Part shown: positions 45,701 to 57,160 of the stretch, piece by piece
Position numbering within the stretch: the stretch's first letter is position 1
Layout of the letters: each line of letters begins with the position of its first letter
Source: Alviniconcha marisindica
Taxonomy: Eukaryota; Mollusca; Gastropoda; Provannidae
DNA length: 64,000 nt
NCBI GenBank assembly: GCA_018857735.1
Contig: JABMCL010002919.1
Span: 407,001 to 471,000, forward strand
Reading direction: 5' to 3'
The notes under the pieces: generated by a model
Told to the model about the DNA's origin: nothing
What the model saw: the letters and a program-made list of their open reading frames with translations, nothing else
Databases searched by the model: none
Position numbers and translations under genes: made by a program

Positions 45701-46910
45701 CACCACCAAACATGCGTATGTCTGATGTTTCTTCGGATTTCTTTCCTCTTTTGTGTGTGTGTTTCTGCACTGCAGCAGTTCCAAAGGAAACTGGAAATGC
45801 ACAAGGTTCTACTTTTACTTGATTTGTTTTACAGTGTACATGTTTTTTTCTTCTCCCCAACCCTGTGACAGCTGTCTGTGATTGTAGTACCAAAGCACTC
45901 TTATATTGTACCACTATTCCCTTTCTAGTGTCAAACAAATGAACCTTTGTCTCATTTTCTCCATTCATTTGTTTGCTGTGAGTGTTGTGGGATCAGATTT
46001 TGTTCTCTATTGATTGCCGATTCAGTGTGCACTGCACATCTATTGAGCTGCTTATTTTATAATCATGAGCTACCACTACCAGAATGGCGTACATGTATTC
46101 TGACCGACCACATGGCATAGTGTTTGAGTTTGAAATTGAAGTAGCTGCGATTTGTTAATGCTGTTGCTGGTCTTTCTAGTCATGCTTGATAACAATGACA
46201 CTTTGTTGTTGTTCTTTTTCTTCTGTTGATGATTTGTACTCTTTTTTTTCTTCTCCCCCTCTTCTTTTCTGCCCTGTGTCAGAATGTTCCCCTGTGTCTT
46301 ACTTTAGTTTTAGTGACTTCACTCAGTTCCATTGGCTGCACATGGAGTATAGGGCCTCAGAAGCACTGTGCCACTGGGCCTGGTTTTCAGCCGTCATCTT
46401 ACCTCACCTCAGATCATTCTGACCATCTTCATCCTCCACAACCTCTTCTTCAGGCCCTGTTCATTCAGTCAGCCCACTTCCATGTGGATGGAGTAGCTTG
46501 TAGGTTTCACTTTAAAGTGCTTTTGAAGTGGTGCTGTCCTCAGGCTTTCTGAGGGTGTGGCCAGCTCGCCTCTACGTCCTCTTTGCTGTTTGGGTGATGA
46601 TTGCGGTTCTTGGTCCTTGGTGCTGATGGTCTGTGACCAACAGCTGGTCTGCAGGATGTTTTGCAGGCGCCTGTTGATGAAGGTCAATGACAATGTGTGT
46701 GGTGGACATGACTGTGTCCCGCTCCCTGTTTCTGGTGGAGGCAGAGAACAGTTTTGATCTGGTGTTTTTTTCTCCCGTGGTTTATCAGAAACTCTGATTG
46801 TTCTGTTTTTGTCTTCCTATTTTAGTGTGTGTCATGTATTTATTTTGTTTTACACACCAATTTAATACATAATTTACCACTTACAGATTGAAGATGCTAA
46901 GTTAATATGT

Positions 46911-46911
<1 letters not shown>

Positions 46912-46976
<65 letters not shown>
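46912..46976. repeat. (AC)n microsatellite
   Basis: About 62 bp of (AC)n. Confidence 0.95.
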
Positions 46977-46977
<1 letters not shown>

Positions 46978-47369
46978 CATGCATATAACTCCCAAGTGTC
47001 TGGACACAGGCACAGGGACATGTAGATTCACAAGCAAAAAGAAACTCTGATCAGCTGGTGTTGCAAAGAATTTAACTTTAAGAGTTTGTTTCATGGATTC
47101 AGCAGTAGCTAGGATTTGTTAACAGAAGTTAGTTGAAGTGGGGTTGTGGTTAAGCATAACAGCCATGATACAGAGTAGGGGAGTATATTTCAAGTGATTG
47201 AGTCAAAATGGGTAAGAAGCGCATTGCCAGCGGAACATTTTTTTTCAGTCTGGAATCTGAAAGGGGTGGAGGGGGGGTTGCCATGAGAGGATGTATGGTT
47301 AAGTAGATGAGACAAGTAAGGTGGGGCAGTTTTCAGGCTAGTCACTTTTAACAATTATTTTGGGTACTT

Positions 47370-47700
47370 TATTGACCTGTGTGGGAAACCTGGATTGCTT
47401 TACCTGGGTAAGATTACAGTAGCCGCAAGAGCAATGCTACTCATTCCTACCAGTGTGTGTGGTATTTTCACATGTCCAAACATTGGTAAGGCTGCCAGCG
47501 TTTGGGATTTTTTAGTTGCGCTCAGATGTTGGAGCGTGCAAGGCTGTCAGGACACCACAAAAGAGTCTGCACTGAACGTTGATGCTGGGACTCTGAGAAA
47601 AAAATCCCTTGTTGCTTGGGAGAATAAAACCTGCATCAGTATTGTGCCTAGCACGGCTTTTCAGTCTGATGCTCCACCAACTGCGCTATCCTGCCCCTGG
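47370..47700 (-). mobile_element. tRNA-derived SINE, family C (minus)
   Basis: On the minus strand the head reads GGGGCAGGATAGCGCAGTTG and GTGGAGCATCAGACTGAAAA (A box and anticodon-like region), with a decayed B box (GGTTTTATTCTCCC). The body ends in the GTAGCATTGCTCTTGCGGCT and CCAGGTTTCCCACA tail shared with 13358-13450. Confidence 0.65.
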
Positions 47701-48061
47701 GTGGACTTTTTTGTTGTTGTTTTTAATCCATTTTTTGAGCTGTCAGAAAACTACATGCAGTTCAACCAAGAACGGGGAATGGGCATTTGGAGGTTTTGAA
47801 CTGTTTGAAATTTGTCAGTGACCTGTTGAGGAGTCACTGACAACAGAGAGTTACAGAAGTCAAGGTGTCACAATACCAGGGATGCAACAATGGTTTGGGT
47901 AGCCTCACCCTTGAGGACATATATGTCTAGGTCAGGTTATTCAGTGCTGGTCCAGGTAGGTAGACTCACACATTTGACCAGTTTACTGATTAGGGAAAAA
48001 GAGAAAGACTGGCTTAAGCGTGTCTGGTGTGTGGTATTGAAGTTGTAGAAAATTGGTCTTG

Positions 48062-48165
48062 ATGGGTGCCTGACTCTTCAGTGCTTTAACAGTCCATAAA
48101 GTTGATACGTCCTTGCTTTACTTTGGTGTTCCTGACTTATCATTTTGAGGTATTCATTGAACAAA
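48062..48165 (+). repeat. dispersed 90-bp repeat, copy 1
   Basis: Shares GTCCTTGCTTTACTTTGGTG and TTCCTGACTTATC and TTTTGAGGTATT with about 48585-48710, preceded by ATCCATAAAGTTG-like sequence. Confidence 0.7.
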
Positions 48166-48584
48166 TCATTTTGTGGTTTTTGTTCAACAAGTTCTGTTTC
48201 TCTGGCTTAAGTGGGTGTAACATTGTGTTCAGCCAGCCTTGGCACACAGTCCAAGAGGTGAACTTTCCCTGTGTGATAAACCCCCCCATCTGATATAACA
48301 CTATCCCTGTGAAAACCCCACAGTGAGCTCATGGTGCTGTACATCATGTCCAAGAGAATAGCAGTTAAAGTGCACAAAACGCTGCATAATTTTGTGTGTT
48401 TGGGGTTAGGGGCTAAGGTAAGAAATAAGCCGTCACCATCTCAGATTTTGCCCTCCCCTTTATGTTAGGGCCAGGTTTCTTATTTAAGGAAGGGTGGAGG
48501 TTAGGGCAAAACATGCTTATTACCTTCTTTCAGCTCAGTGATGTGACAGACCAATCTGACCAATGCTACAGACCAGACCGGGTC

Positions 48585-48712
48585 TTGATGGGCATCTTCA
48601 CTGTGGTGTATGCCTGACACTTCAGTACTTTAACAATCCATAAAGTTGTTGATGAGTCCTTGCTTTACTTTGGTGTTCCTGACTTATCGTTTTGAGGTAT
48701 TTAAAGACTTCA
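48585..48712 (+). repeat. dispersed 90-bp repeat, copy 2
   Basis: Second copy of the 48062-48165 repeat, about 545 bp downstream. Confidence 0.7.
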
Positions 48713-49935
48713 GACCACTTAAATACTTGACAATCATGACTGCCAGACTGACTGTGAGTTGGGCAGGTGGGTAAAGGCATCCTGTTTCTTGGATGTGTCC
48801 GATGGTTCAGTGGGTTTTGATTGATTATAGTGATGCTGCTGTACAGGTCTGACAGAAATGAATCCTTGTTTTGATTTGTCATGATCAATGACTGCCATTG
48901 TTTCTATCTGCTCTCTTACAGGAATGTCAATGATGGGTAGGTTGTGAGGGTACTTCTGTGTGTGTGTGTCTCTCTCTCTCTTCATCTGACCAGTTTCACA
49001 GTGTACAAAGAATGACTTCTCTCACGGTTTGTCTTTAAAACATCAGTATACTCTGGGGCTGTCCAGTTGTCGGAGTGCTTCTGGTCTGTCTGTCACATTG
49101 ACTTTGTTTCTTGTTTTTTGTGGTTTGAGTTTTAATTTTTATATTTTTTAGTCTGTCTTCTGTACTTTTCTTTTCTGTCATAACTTTATAGACTCCTGTC
49201 TAACATTTATCATGTATAGTGTTCCCCAGTTTGTGTCTGATAGTAATGAGTGTTTGCATCCATACACTGTAAATCCACATTTATATTTTGTGTAAACACC
49301 TTTAATTTGCATGACTGGTATCTGTAGTGGAAATGCTGGCTCCGAAGACTCCCTGGTTTGTCTGCTGGGCGGTGTATGTTTTGCATGGAGAAGAATGGTT
49401 GTTACATAATGTATAATGTGAAATGGCACAAGTTTTGTACATTCTGTCATGTATGACATAATCTACTGTAGGAGCTGTGAGCATTTGTTTGTATTTGTAA
49501 TTTCATAATTAAACAACTGTCAGCAGAATCCTGTTGCGCAATTTGGGATAGTGACTGAAATGCAGCATGATGTACACAGAACTCGATGACTGTAAATTAC
49601 ACTACAGCTGCATATACCCTAGTGCTGCACCTTTCACTTGAGGATCTTCGGGACAGTTTCCTTATTTCCACACCTTATGAAAGACAGGAAGTTGCTGGTT
49701 TTTAGCAAATGTGAAGGGGGCACCATGTGACTGATGTCGAGCTAACAAAGAGCATTTATTTACAAGTCCATGCATCACCAGCACCAAGTCTCCCTCTCCC
49801 TGTCTTCACTCTCCTTTAGTGAACTCTTAATTTCCATCCTACACATAGTACCTACTAATGGTTGGTGATAATAATCAAGTATTTATAAAGTGCAAAATCT
49901 TGTATGTAGAGACTATTTTAAGTGCATACATGTGC

Positions 49936-49954
49936 GCACACACACACACACACA

Positions 49955-50020
<66 letters not shown>
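49936..50020. repeat. (AC)n microsatellite with a GGCACCTGCACACA tail repeat
   Basis: (AC)n, then GGCACCTGCACACA twice (50034-50062). Confidence 0.9.
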
Positions 50021-50021
<1 letters not shown>

Positions 50022-50582
50022 CCTGTACACATAGGCACCTGCACACACAGGCACCTGCACACATGAGCTTACTGACCATACAAAGCTTAATTTACACAAT
50101 TTAAACAGACAACAAACAGATCAATAGAAAACAGTGTCAACAAAAACACCACCATGACACAAGCATTGGTACCTTTTGTGGTGTTGTGAAGGGTGGTGGC
50201 ATGCAGCAGGAGAATGCAAGATTTGTTTTGGTATTTAAATTTCAGTGCTGACATCTTCTAACTCTTTGGTAAGGAGCGTTAATTGTCTGATTTGTTGCTG
50301 TTGAGGCAGTCACTTGCTGCTTCCTTATATTGTTTAGAATTTTGTCCCAGAGGAATTGACATGTGTGGTGAAACAAAACTCAGATCACAAATCAAAATAT
50401 ATTTAACTGTTTAACCAGTCAGTATGGTGGATATGTTTAAATGATATTTTACAGTTTTCTAATCTTGAAGCAAATATTTTTGGGTGATCACCCCTTTGTG
50501 TTGAGTATTTCCAACAGGCATTTGAGATTGTTTTTGTTTTGAGATTGTTTTTGTTTTTTAAAGTGTCATAATCACAATGAGT

Positions 50583-50632
50583 TAATAATAATAATAACAA
50601 CAACAACAATAATAATGATAATAATAATAAAG
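50583..50632. repeat. (AAT)n/(AAC)n simple repeat
   Basis: AATAATAATAACAACAACAA-type run. Confidence 0.9.
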
Positions 50633-51099
50633 AAAGTGAAAGAAAGAGAGAAAAAAAGAAGGCCTATCGTGGGTGACCTTTGGTATAACATGAAGTGTTT
50701 GCGTTGAAGTTTTCAGTTGTGATTTTGGTTTTGTTGATGGATATTTAATTACATGAAAACTCTTGTGGGCCTGTTTAATGATGAGTGTTTGGGTGGCTCT
50801 GATGCCATCTGACTACCAATGGCAAAAACTGTAATGTTCGCCTTCTCTGTGTAAGCAAGATCGTCTGTGTAAGCAAGATCTTTTTAGCTTTTCCTGATGG
50901 CAATCTCAGTTTTCTGGTGAGCATTACACCTTCTCATCAGCTTTGGTGACCTTGATCTACTTTCAAGGCCACAAACATATCAGAAAGCTAAAACTGTAGT
51001 TTGTTTCTGTGCGCACTTTGCAGTAATGTGTGTATGTGTGCGCGCACGTGTGTGTGTGGGGGGGGGGGGGGGGGGTATTGTAGTTCTTATCCAGTCAAA

Positions 51100-51352
51100 C
51101 TGTGCAGACAGCTCAATGTACAGTGTGAAGAATCAGCAAACAATTCTTATCCAAGTCCAAACTGTGCATGACTGCTCAATGTACATTGTGAAGAATCAGC
51201 AAACAATTCTTATCCAAGTCCAAACTGTGCATGACTGCTCAATGTACATTGTGAAGAATCAGCAAACAATTCTTATCCAAGTCCAAACTGTGCATGACTG
51301 CTCAATGTACAGTGTGAAGAATCAGCAAACAATTCTTATCCAAGTCCAAACA
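51100..51352 (+). repeat. 63-bp minisatellite, four units
   Basis: TGTGCATGACTGCTCAATGT starts at 51163, 51226 and 51289, with a variant unit from 51102. Each unit contains GTGAAGAATCAGCAAACAAT and TCTTATCCAAGTCCAAAC. Because 63 is a multiple of 3, a frame stays open through it as a 21-residue repeat; this is not evidence of coding. Confidence 0.9.
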
Positions 51353-51358
51353 TTGTGA

Positions 51359-51667
51359 AGAATCAACAAACAAGGGAGTTGATTAGTGCTTGAAAGATGT
51401 CGCACAAACACAATAACAAAGACCTGAGTTGCCTGTGGTAACTCTCACCTGGCATGCAGGTAAATACAGGGTACATAAACTCTGCCAGAAGTACATCCTC
51501 ATCATAAACTCGAGCAGGGGTACATTTGATGATGTAACTCTGTGGGAGTTTATGTACCTTGTATTTACTTGCATGCCAGGCGAGAGTTACTGTAAGCGAC
51601 TAGGGTCTTTGTTGTCATGTTTGTGTGGTCTTTTGAGCATTAATTAACTCACTTGTTTGTTGATTCT
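51359..51667. repeat. foldback element with about 140-bp inverted arms
   Basis: Left arm: AGAATCAACAAACAAGGGAG, GATTAGTGCTTGAAAGA, CACCTGGCATGCAGGTAAAT and GGTACATAAACTC. The right arm is the reverse complement in the same order (GAGTTTATGTACC, ATTTACTTGCATGCCAGGCG, TTTTGAGCATTAATTAACTC, TTGTTTGTTGATTCT). The loop is about 20-40 bp around 51505-51525. A MITE or foldback transposon is likely. Confidence 0.75.
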
Positions 51668-52555
51668 GTACAGGTGCTCTTTGGCTCATTCTCCTTCAGA
51701 TTGTGTACACTGCGAAGATCATGCACAGTTTATAAAATAAAAAAATCTAACTTTAGCATACATGTATTAAAGTATTATTTAAAAGGAGGTGATGGATTTG
51801 TTGCCACAGATGACTTTCATCCATTTTTAACGCAACAGGAGCTTAAGCAAAGAAATGAAGGAAGTTGTGCTAATGAGCTGTTTTGGATGTGAGTGAAGCA
51901 TTGATTTGGATTTGCACTTGATCTTGTTGGTGTTTAGCTGGTTGCGGCTAACATAAACAGTTTAATTTAGAATTGTACTCTGTTACAATCTTTTATTTTA
52001 GATTAAAATGTTTTTTCCTTTAAACAGACAAAAGAAAGGTGTCTGATGTCACACTTCGCGAATGAACAATTTTTACTAACTTTTTTGCAGCATTTTTTTT
52101 TTTTATTTTAACATTAGTGTTTGTTTGAAATATTGTATCTGATTATTAAAATGTAATGATCTGATGATGTCAACATCAGCTTGTATGTGTGCGTGTGTGT
52201 GCTTGTGTACATTTCTGAGATGCAACTGCTGTGTTTCATTTACAGATTAATGAACATTATTTGGTTATTCCTGTTACAACTCTAAAAAAATTATTTTAGC
52301 TCTTGCAAGAGGTCTAAATGTGTCACATGATAGATTTTGACAGATTTATCCTCTGACTGAAGTTATTTTAGTAAAAAGGGTTCAGGGATTGGCTCAGGAT
52401 TGGTCTACAGTACATCATTTCAGCCAGGAAGCAATAGGTCTTTTTGAAAATCAATAGGTCCAAAAGTCAGCTTCACTCAAGTGTCATTTCTAACAGCAAA
52501 ATCACATTTGAACTTTATCATGCTGAATGGGCTGTACATACACCCACGCCTGCAT

Positions 52556-52627
<72 letters not shown>

Positions 52628-52646
52628 CACACACACACACACACTC
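52556..52646. repeat. (AC)n microsatellite
   Basis: About 85 bp of (AC)n. Confidence 0.95.
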
Positions 52647-52747
52647 TCTCTCTCCACTGCAAAGTGAACACTTGCTTCTTTGATACAGGATAGCAGGAAT
52701 CCTTATTTCACTCTGCATCTTTTTCTGTTAGGACCTTCCTTTGAGGC

Positions 52748-52749
<2 letters not shown>

Positions 52750-52812
<63 letters not shown>
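52750..52812. repeat. (GT)n microsatellite
   Basis: About 62 bp of (GT)n, about 100 bp before the exon at 52915. Confidence 0.95.
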
Positions 52813-52815
<3 letters not shown>

Positions 52816-52914
52816 TAAATGTTTTTTTTAGTGTTTGCTTCAGAACTTTACTTATTGAGTTTGACCAATAAATCCATGAAGTTCAGAATGTATTTTGTTT
52901 TGTTTTGCGTTCAG

Positions 52915-53059
52915 CGGCACCACCCTCCCAGCGTGTTCAGTTTTTGCTGGGTGAAGATGAGGATGAGGATCACAAGACGCATGATGTCTTCTGTGAAATG
53001 GCAGAGCTATTTCCCAGCAATGAAGACCCTAACATCAGGGAGTGGAAAGAGACTGCCAG
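52915..53059 (+). CDS. SLC4A8/10-like: SLC4 Na+-coupled bicarbonate transporter, coding exon 3
   Basis: This exon encodes residues 78-126 (the last codon, Arg126, is split). It carries the conserved PPSQRVQFLLG start of the structured cytoplasmic domain (residues 80-90), an acidic stretch EDEDED (91-96), and ends in EWKETAR (120-126), the beginning of the strongest SLC4 Na+-bicarbonate signature. Acceptor is GCGTTCAG|CG (AG at 52913-52914); donor is GCCAG|GTTGAA with GT at 53060, phase 2, matching the next exon exactly. The open frame runs on past the donor into a CACACA/TGCATGCA repeat, which is intronic and not coding. The domain forms cytosolic dimers and regulates the transporter in studied SLC4 proteins (family knowledge). 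Confidence 0.96.
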
Positions 53060-53765
53060 GTTGAACACAAGCCCGCACGCATGCATGCACACACACACAC
53101 ATGCATGCATGTGCATACACACACACATGCAAGCGTGCAGGCAGGCAGGCACACACACGCATGCATGCACACTCACACATGCACGCACACACACACAGAG
53201 ATTCATAGATGCACCCACAAAGATAAATGCTGTATTTCGTTACTTGACAAAAAACCCTAGAATTGGCTGTTTTATGCATATAGTTTAAGCAAGGTCTTAA
53301 CGATCCATGATTGTATTCTCTATAGAACTCACCTGTTTACACCAAGCAAAAGGTAAAACTGCAGGTTGTATGTGCTGTTTTGGTAAGTTCTTGTCTATTC
53401 TAGTTGAATTTGATATGGCTGCTACATAATGTCATAGCAAAATTGTGTATGGTTGCCTTTTTGTGACTTGGTAACAAAGGGAAAGATCCAAAATATTAAT
53501 GTTGGTATTTGACACTGCCTGGTGATAATGTCTTTCAAGCCTGACACATTCACACCAATTTACATAATCTGGAAGCATTTTCAAGATCATGAAAAAAGGA
53601 AGGGGAAAAAATTGAAGCGAAGAAATATGACTTTTCTGAGAACAGTTACAAGTCTGAATGTTTACCCTTCTTCACTGTTTAGTTGCCATTGATCTGGCCT
53701 GCAGTCACACGCAGAACCAAAACTATACCACTGTTTCATGCGTTGGTGGGTTTACATGCTTTCAG
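53060..53765 (+). other. intron (phase 2) of the SLC4-like gene
   Basis: A 706-bp intron. Its first 150 bp are an alternating TGCA/CACA simple repeat (about 53075-53200) in which several frames stay open by chance. The rest is AT-rich with nothing recognised. Confidence 0.9.
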
Positions 53766-53926
53766 GTGGATCAAGTTTGAGGAAGATGTGGAAGAGGGAG
53801 GAGAAAGGTGGTCCAAGCCTCATGTGGCCACCTTGTCCTTGCACTCACTCTTTGAACTCCGGTGTTCCTTGCTTCAAGGCACTGTTATGCTGGACATGGA
53901 CGCCTCCACTTTGGATCAGGTTATAT
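53766..53926 (+). CDS. SLC4A8/10-like: SLC4 Na+-coupled bicarbonate transporter, coding exon 4 (family signature)
   Basis: This exon encodes residues 126-179 and the first base of codon 180. It contains [18 protein letters not shown] (residues 127-144) and [14 protein letters not shown] (145-158), the most conserved block of the SLC4 Na+-coupled bicarbonate transporter N-terminal domain. It continues to [19 protein letters not shown] (161-179). Acceptor is GCTTTCAG|G (AG at 53764-53765); donor is ATAT|GTGAGT with GT at 53927, phase 1. This exon alone identifies the family with near certainty. The block is shared by NBCe1 and the electroneutral group, so the choice of subgroup rests on the His/Arg exon upstream. 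Confidence 0.98.
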
Positions 53927-53998
53927 GTGAGTAGAACCTGCAATCACACAGTACTGGAAAAAAGGTGATGGGTACTGTGCAGTTGTTGTTAAGTCACC

Positions 53999-54147
<149 letters not shown>

Positions 54148-54196
54148 TTAGGGGGACATATATTGGAATCACTTGTTTCATATGGTTGTATCATGA

Positions 54197-54470
54197 ACCA
54201 GTTTGGCCCAGGGGTAAGGTGTTAGGCTCACCACTTTCTTCAGAAGTGGTGGTTTGTGGACACTGTCTTTGTGACTTTGCCCCTCACAATTGATGAAACA
54301 TTACAATGGCTCTCATCACTGCCAATCTTAAAGCACAAGTCACTCTGGTGGTGATGGTGTAGCATTAAGTATAGTCTCTCTTTTTCCCTACTTCTTGGGA
54401 TCTTGGTTGCTACCAGTGCCTCTTCAGAGACAACTCAGCCTTATACAAGTTTAACCAAACCATATGGTTG
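54197..54470 (+). mobile_element. SINE A copy lacking its B box
   Basis: CAGTTTGGCCCAGGGGTAAG (A box) jumps directly to TTCAGAAGTGGTGGTTTGTG. The family body then continues with CACAATTGATGAAACATTAC, TCTTGGGATCTTGG and ACAAGTTTAACCAAAC. Loss of the B box region means this copy cannot be transcribed normally by polymerase III. Confidence 0.75.
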
Positions 54471-54839
54471 CAGTGGAAATAAGTGTATATATATATAAAT
54501 AAGTTTACTGGTTTGGATACAGTGTGTATTTATTTCATACTTTGCTTTGCAACTCTAGGCTGAGGTCTTCTTAACAGCAGTTGACATGCGTGTGTGCTAA
54601 CTTTTCATTTTGTGCAACCATCCCAAGTACTTATTTTAAGGTGACAGACTCAAATGGTTAGCAAATGTGTACAAGTAAGAAGATGACCAAAGTGCCAAAC
54701 ACTAGTGGGCGCTGACCTGGACTTGCTGGAGACTGAGGTGAAGTGGTCCCCGCAGAAAGTAATTATGGTTATCTACTGAAGGGGCAATGATTATGGCCTT
54801 ACTAGGGAAGAGAATCAGCAAGTGAAAGAAATCTCTTCC

Positions 54840-55622
54840 TGAAAAATGGAAACTGTAACAGTGAAAGGTACAGTGGAGGCAGGTGACATAGTGTAACTAA
54901 TGAACTGAAGAACTAGCGAACTTGTACTTCAGCGAAGAAAGGTGGCATAGTATAACTAATAAACTTGTACTACAGTGAAGAAAATTGACATAGTATAACA
55001 AATAAGCTTGTACTACAGTGAAGAAAGGTGACATAGTATAATCATTGAGCTTATACTACAGCAAAGAAACATGACATAGTACAACTAAGGAGCTTGTACT
55101 TCAGTGAAGAAAGATTACACAGCATAACTAATGAACTTGTAAAGCTAGACCAATGAAAGGTACAGTGAAGAAAGATGACGTAGCATAACTAATGAACTTG
55201 TACTTCAGCGAAGAAAGATTACACAGAATAACTAATGAACTTGTAAAGCTAGACCAATGAAAGGTACAGTGAAGAAAGGTGACATAGTATAACTAATGAA
55301 CTTGTACTTCAATGAAGAAAGATGACATAGCATAACTAATGAACTTGTAAAGCTAGACCAATGAAAGGTACAGTGAAGAAAGGTGACATAGTATAACTAA
55401 CGAACTTGTACTTCAGTGAAAAAAGATGACATAGCATAACTAATGAACTTGTAAAGCTAGACCAATGAAAGGTACAGCGAAGAAAGATGACATAGCATAT
55501 CTAATGAACTTGTAAAGCTAGACCAATGAAAGGTACGGTGAAGAAAGGTGACATAGTATAACTAACAAACTTGTACTTCAGTGAAGAAGGGTGACACAGC
55601 ATAACTAATGAACTTGCACTTG
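54840..55622 (+). repeat. complex minisatellite, 104-bp higher-order unit
   Basis: Subunits GAAGAAAGGTGACATAGTAT with AACTAATGAACTTGTACTTC, and TAAAGCTAGACCAATGAAAG with GTACAGT, alternate. AAAGCTAGACC occurs at 55141, 55245, 55349 and 55453 (104-bp spacing) and at 55513 (60 bp). The array ends about 8 bp before the splice acceptor at 55629. Confidence 0.9.
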
Positions 55623-55630
55623 TGCCATAG

Positions 55631-55837
55631 CTATGGTGCTGGACAACATGATAGCCAGCAACCAGCTGGAGGCGAAGCTACGCGATGAGGTGTGGGAGAC
55701 CCTGATGGCTCGCCACAAGCATCAGAACGAGAAGCGAGTGCGCCACAAGGACGACAGCCGCATCCACCTCCCCTTTGTGCGCTCTCTGGCCGACATCGGC
55801 AAGAAGTACTCTGAGCCCAAAGCACTGATAAGTCAAG
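55631..55837 (+). CDS. SLC4A8/10-like: SLC4 Na+-coupled bicarbonate transporter, coding exon 5
   Basis: This exon encodes residues 180-248 and the first base of codon 249. It opens with MVLDNMIASNQ (181-191), continues through a helical charged stretch with ARHKHQNEKR, and ends with the conserved SLADIGKKYSEP (231-242). The equivalent IVRSFADIGKK region marks the end of the first half of the cytoplasmic domain in vertebrate relatives (family knowledge). Donor is TCAAG|GTGAGA with GT at 55838, phase 1; the split codon gives Gly249 with the next exon. The exon is clearly richer in G+C and CpG than its flanks, as expected for conserved coding DNA in a CpG-depleted gene body. A 64-codon open frame on the opposite strand is a shadow. 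Confidence 0.97.
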
Positions 55838-56216
55838 GTGAGACGAAAGGAGGACTCACAATTGAAGGTAAGCCAGCTTAGTGGTGACTACTCTCTTGTC
55901 CCGCATGGCACTGCTGGCATATCTAGGCTTATAGTCGCATTGTGGTGGAGTTGTTTTTCACTTCTTGGCTTCCTTGCAGCATCAACATCTAACTGGCTGG
56001 CCTTTTCTAATGTTGTGTCCAGAGCTGTTTAGAACTAGATCATGGCTGGTGTGTGTGTGGGGGGGGGGTCATTAGAAATTCAAGAAGTACTTTGAAGTAC
56101 TTTGGGTTAGATAGCTACAGGTTTCGTGCATAGTTGCTGACTTTTTTGCTTTGATATTAATGGATGGGAAATTAGCACTAAACCGCAGGTCAGCCACAAA
56201 GTGCTGTTACTTATAT

Positions 56217-56275
56217 TAATAATAATAATAGGGAATTTATAGAGCGCTTTCAGAGACTCAAAGCATTTTACAACT
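56217..56275 (-). repeat. retroposon 3' tail fragment
   Basis: (AATA)n, then GGGAATTTATAGAGCGCTTT and CAGAGACTCAAAGCATTTTA. This is the widespread type of tail, seen here in reverse. Confidence 0.45.
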
Positions 56276-56363
56276 TAATACCTAAGTATACAATCAGTGG
56301 TATATAAATAAACAAACAAAACATACAAAAATTAATAAACATTTTCATGCAAAGCATGATAAA

Positions 56364-56364
<1 letters not shown>

Positions 56365-56446
<82 letters not shown>
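56365..56446. repeat. (AC)n microsatellite
   Basis: About 80 bp of (AC)n. Confidence 0.95.
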
Positions 56447-56448
<2 letters not shown>

Positions 56449-56675
56449 GGTGTGCACATACAATGTGCCAATAAAGAACGCACACACAGGTGTTTTTTAA
56501 GATTGAAAAATTATTCTGCCTTCTTGCTTGTATCAAGGTATCATTCTAAGCCCTGTTCCTTTGAATGATCTCTCAAATCAACTATCTATCAGATTCAGCA
56601 TTTTGGTTTTAAACTAAAGGTAAAACAAATGATCTAAAACAAGAATGACTGCTAGCATTGTGTTTTGTCAAAGTG

Positions 56676-56725
56676 AATAGCATTTTTTTTTTTACCTTTC
56701 ATGTGTTTGGATCTCGTAAAGCAAA
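56676..56725 (+). repeat. short dispersed repeat (pair with 12.9 kb)
   Basis: AATAGCATTTTTTTTTTTAC and TTTCATGTGTTTGGATCTC match about 12930-12970. Confidence 0.5.
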
Positions 56726-57040
56726 CAAGAACATTTATGGTGCCATGACTTCAACAAAAATGTAGTGCCAGTTCTTCTAAGACTGCTGAAGGTAACTCTC
56801 CTGAGAGCTAACAGTCAGAATCTGCATCCGTTGGACAAAAAACACTGAAAGTACATATGTATTTCCCTTTGAAGACTTTCACTTGTGGGTCATTCATTCA
56901 ATATAGTACTAGCTGCTTTCTGACGAAGCACTAGCTATAAAGCGTGTATGGATGAGAATGTGTAACATTCTGTTGGAGCAGGTTGAGTGAAGTGGGGATG
57001 GAGACAACCTGCTGCATGCATGGATACATGCATGTACTCA

Positions 57041-57160
57041 TTGACTTGCTTGGGGAATATCTAATGGATCATTCTTCCCGTGTGTTTGGAAGTGTCTCCA
57101 TTGACTTACCTGGGGAATATCCAATGGATCATTCTCGCTTATTGTTTGGAAGTTCAGAAA
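57041..57160 (+). repeat. 60-bp tandem duplication
   Basis: TTGACTTGCTTGGGGAATAT and AATGGATCATTC and TGTTTGGAAGT repeat at 57041 and 57101. Confidence 0.85.

Larger units (their letters stand above)
40147..52914 (+). other. 12.8-kb intron (phase 1) of the SLC4-like gene
   Basis: CpG-depleted intron holding the 118-bp satellite (42.4-43.6 kb), a large (AC)n/(CCA)n block (45.4-45.7 kb), a SINE (47.4-47.7 kb), a dispersed 90-bp duplication (48.08 and 48.63 kb), a 63-bp minisatellite next to a foldback element (51.1-51.67 kb) and several microsatellites. A possible 36-bp cassette exon at 42008 is discussed under findings. The remaining stretches, such as 43.7-45.4, 45.7-46.9 and 48.7-49.9 kb, show nothing recognisable. 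Confidence 0.85.

Noticed and set aside
45351..45968. Long open frames (up to 205 codons) at 45.4-45.97 kb
   Set aside because: They are (AC)n and (CCA)n read in all frames (VCVC, THTH, TTTT).
51100..51352. CRISPR-like regular repeats
   Set aside because: No unique spacers; it is a continuous eukaryotic minisatellite inside an intron.
51026..51358. Open frame with 21-residue repeats
   Set aside because: The 63-bp minisatellite is a multiple of three; there is no splice context, and the neighbouring sequence is a foldback element in an intron.
53060..53288. Continuation of the open frame past the 53059 exon
   Set aside because: A GTTGAA donor in the correct phase joins the next conserved exon; the continuation is a CACA/TGCA simple repeat.
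55631..55825. Minus-strand 64-codon frame opposite the SLC4 exon
   Set aside because: Shadow of a GC-rich coding exon.
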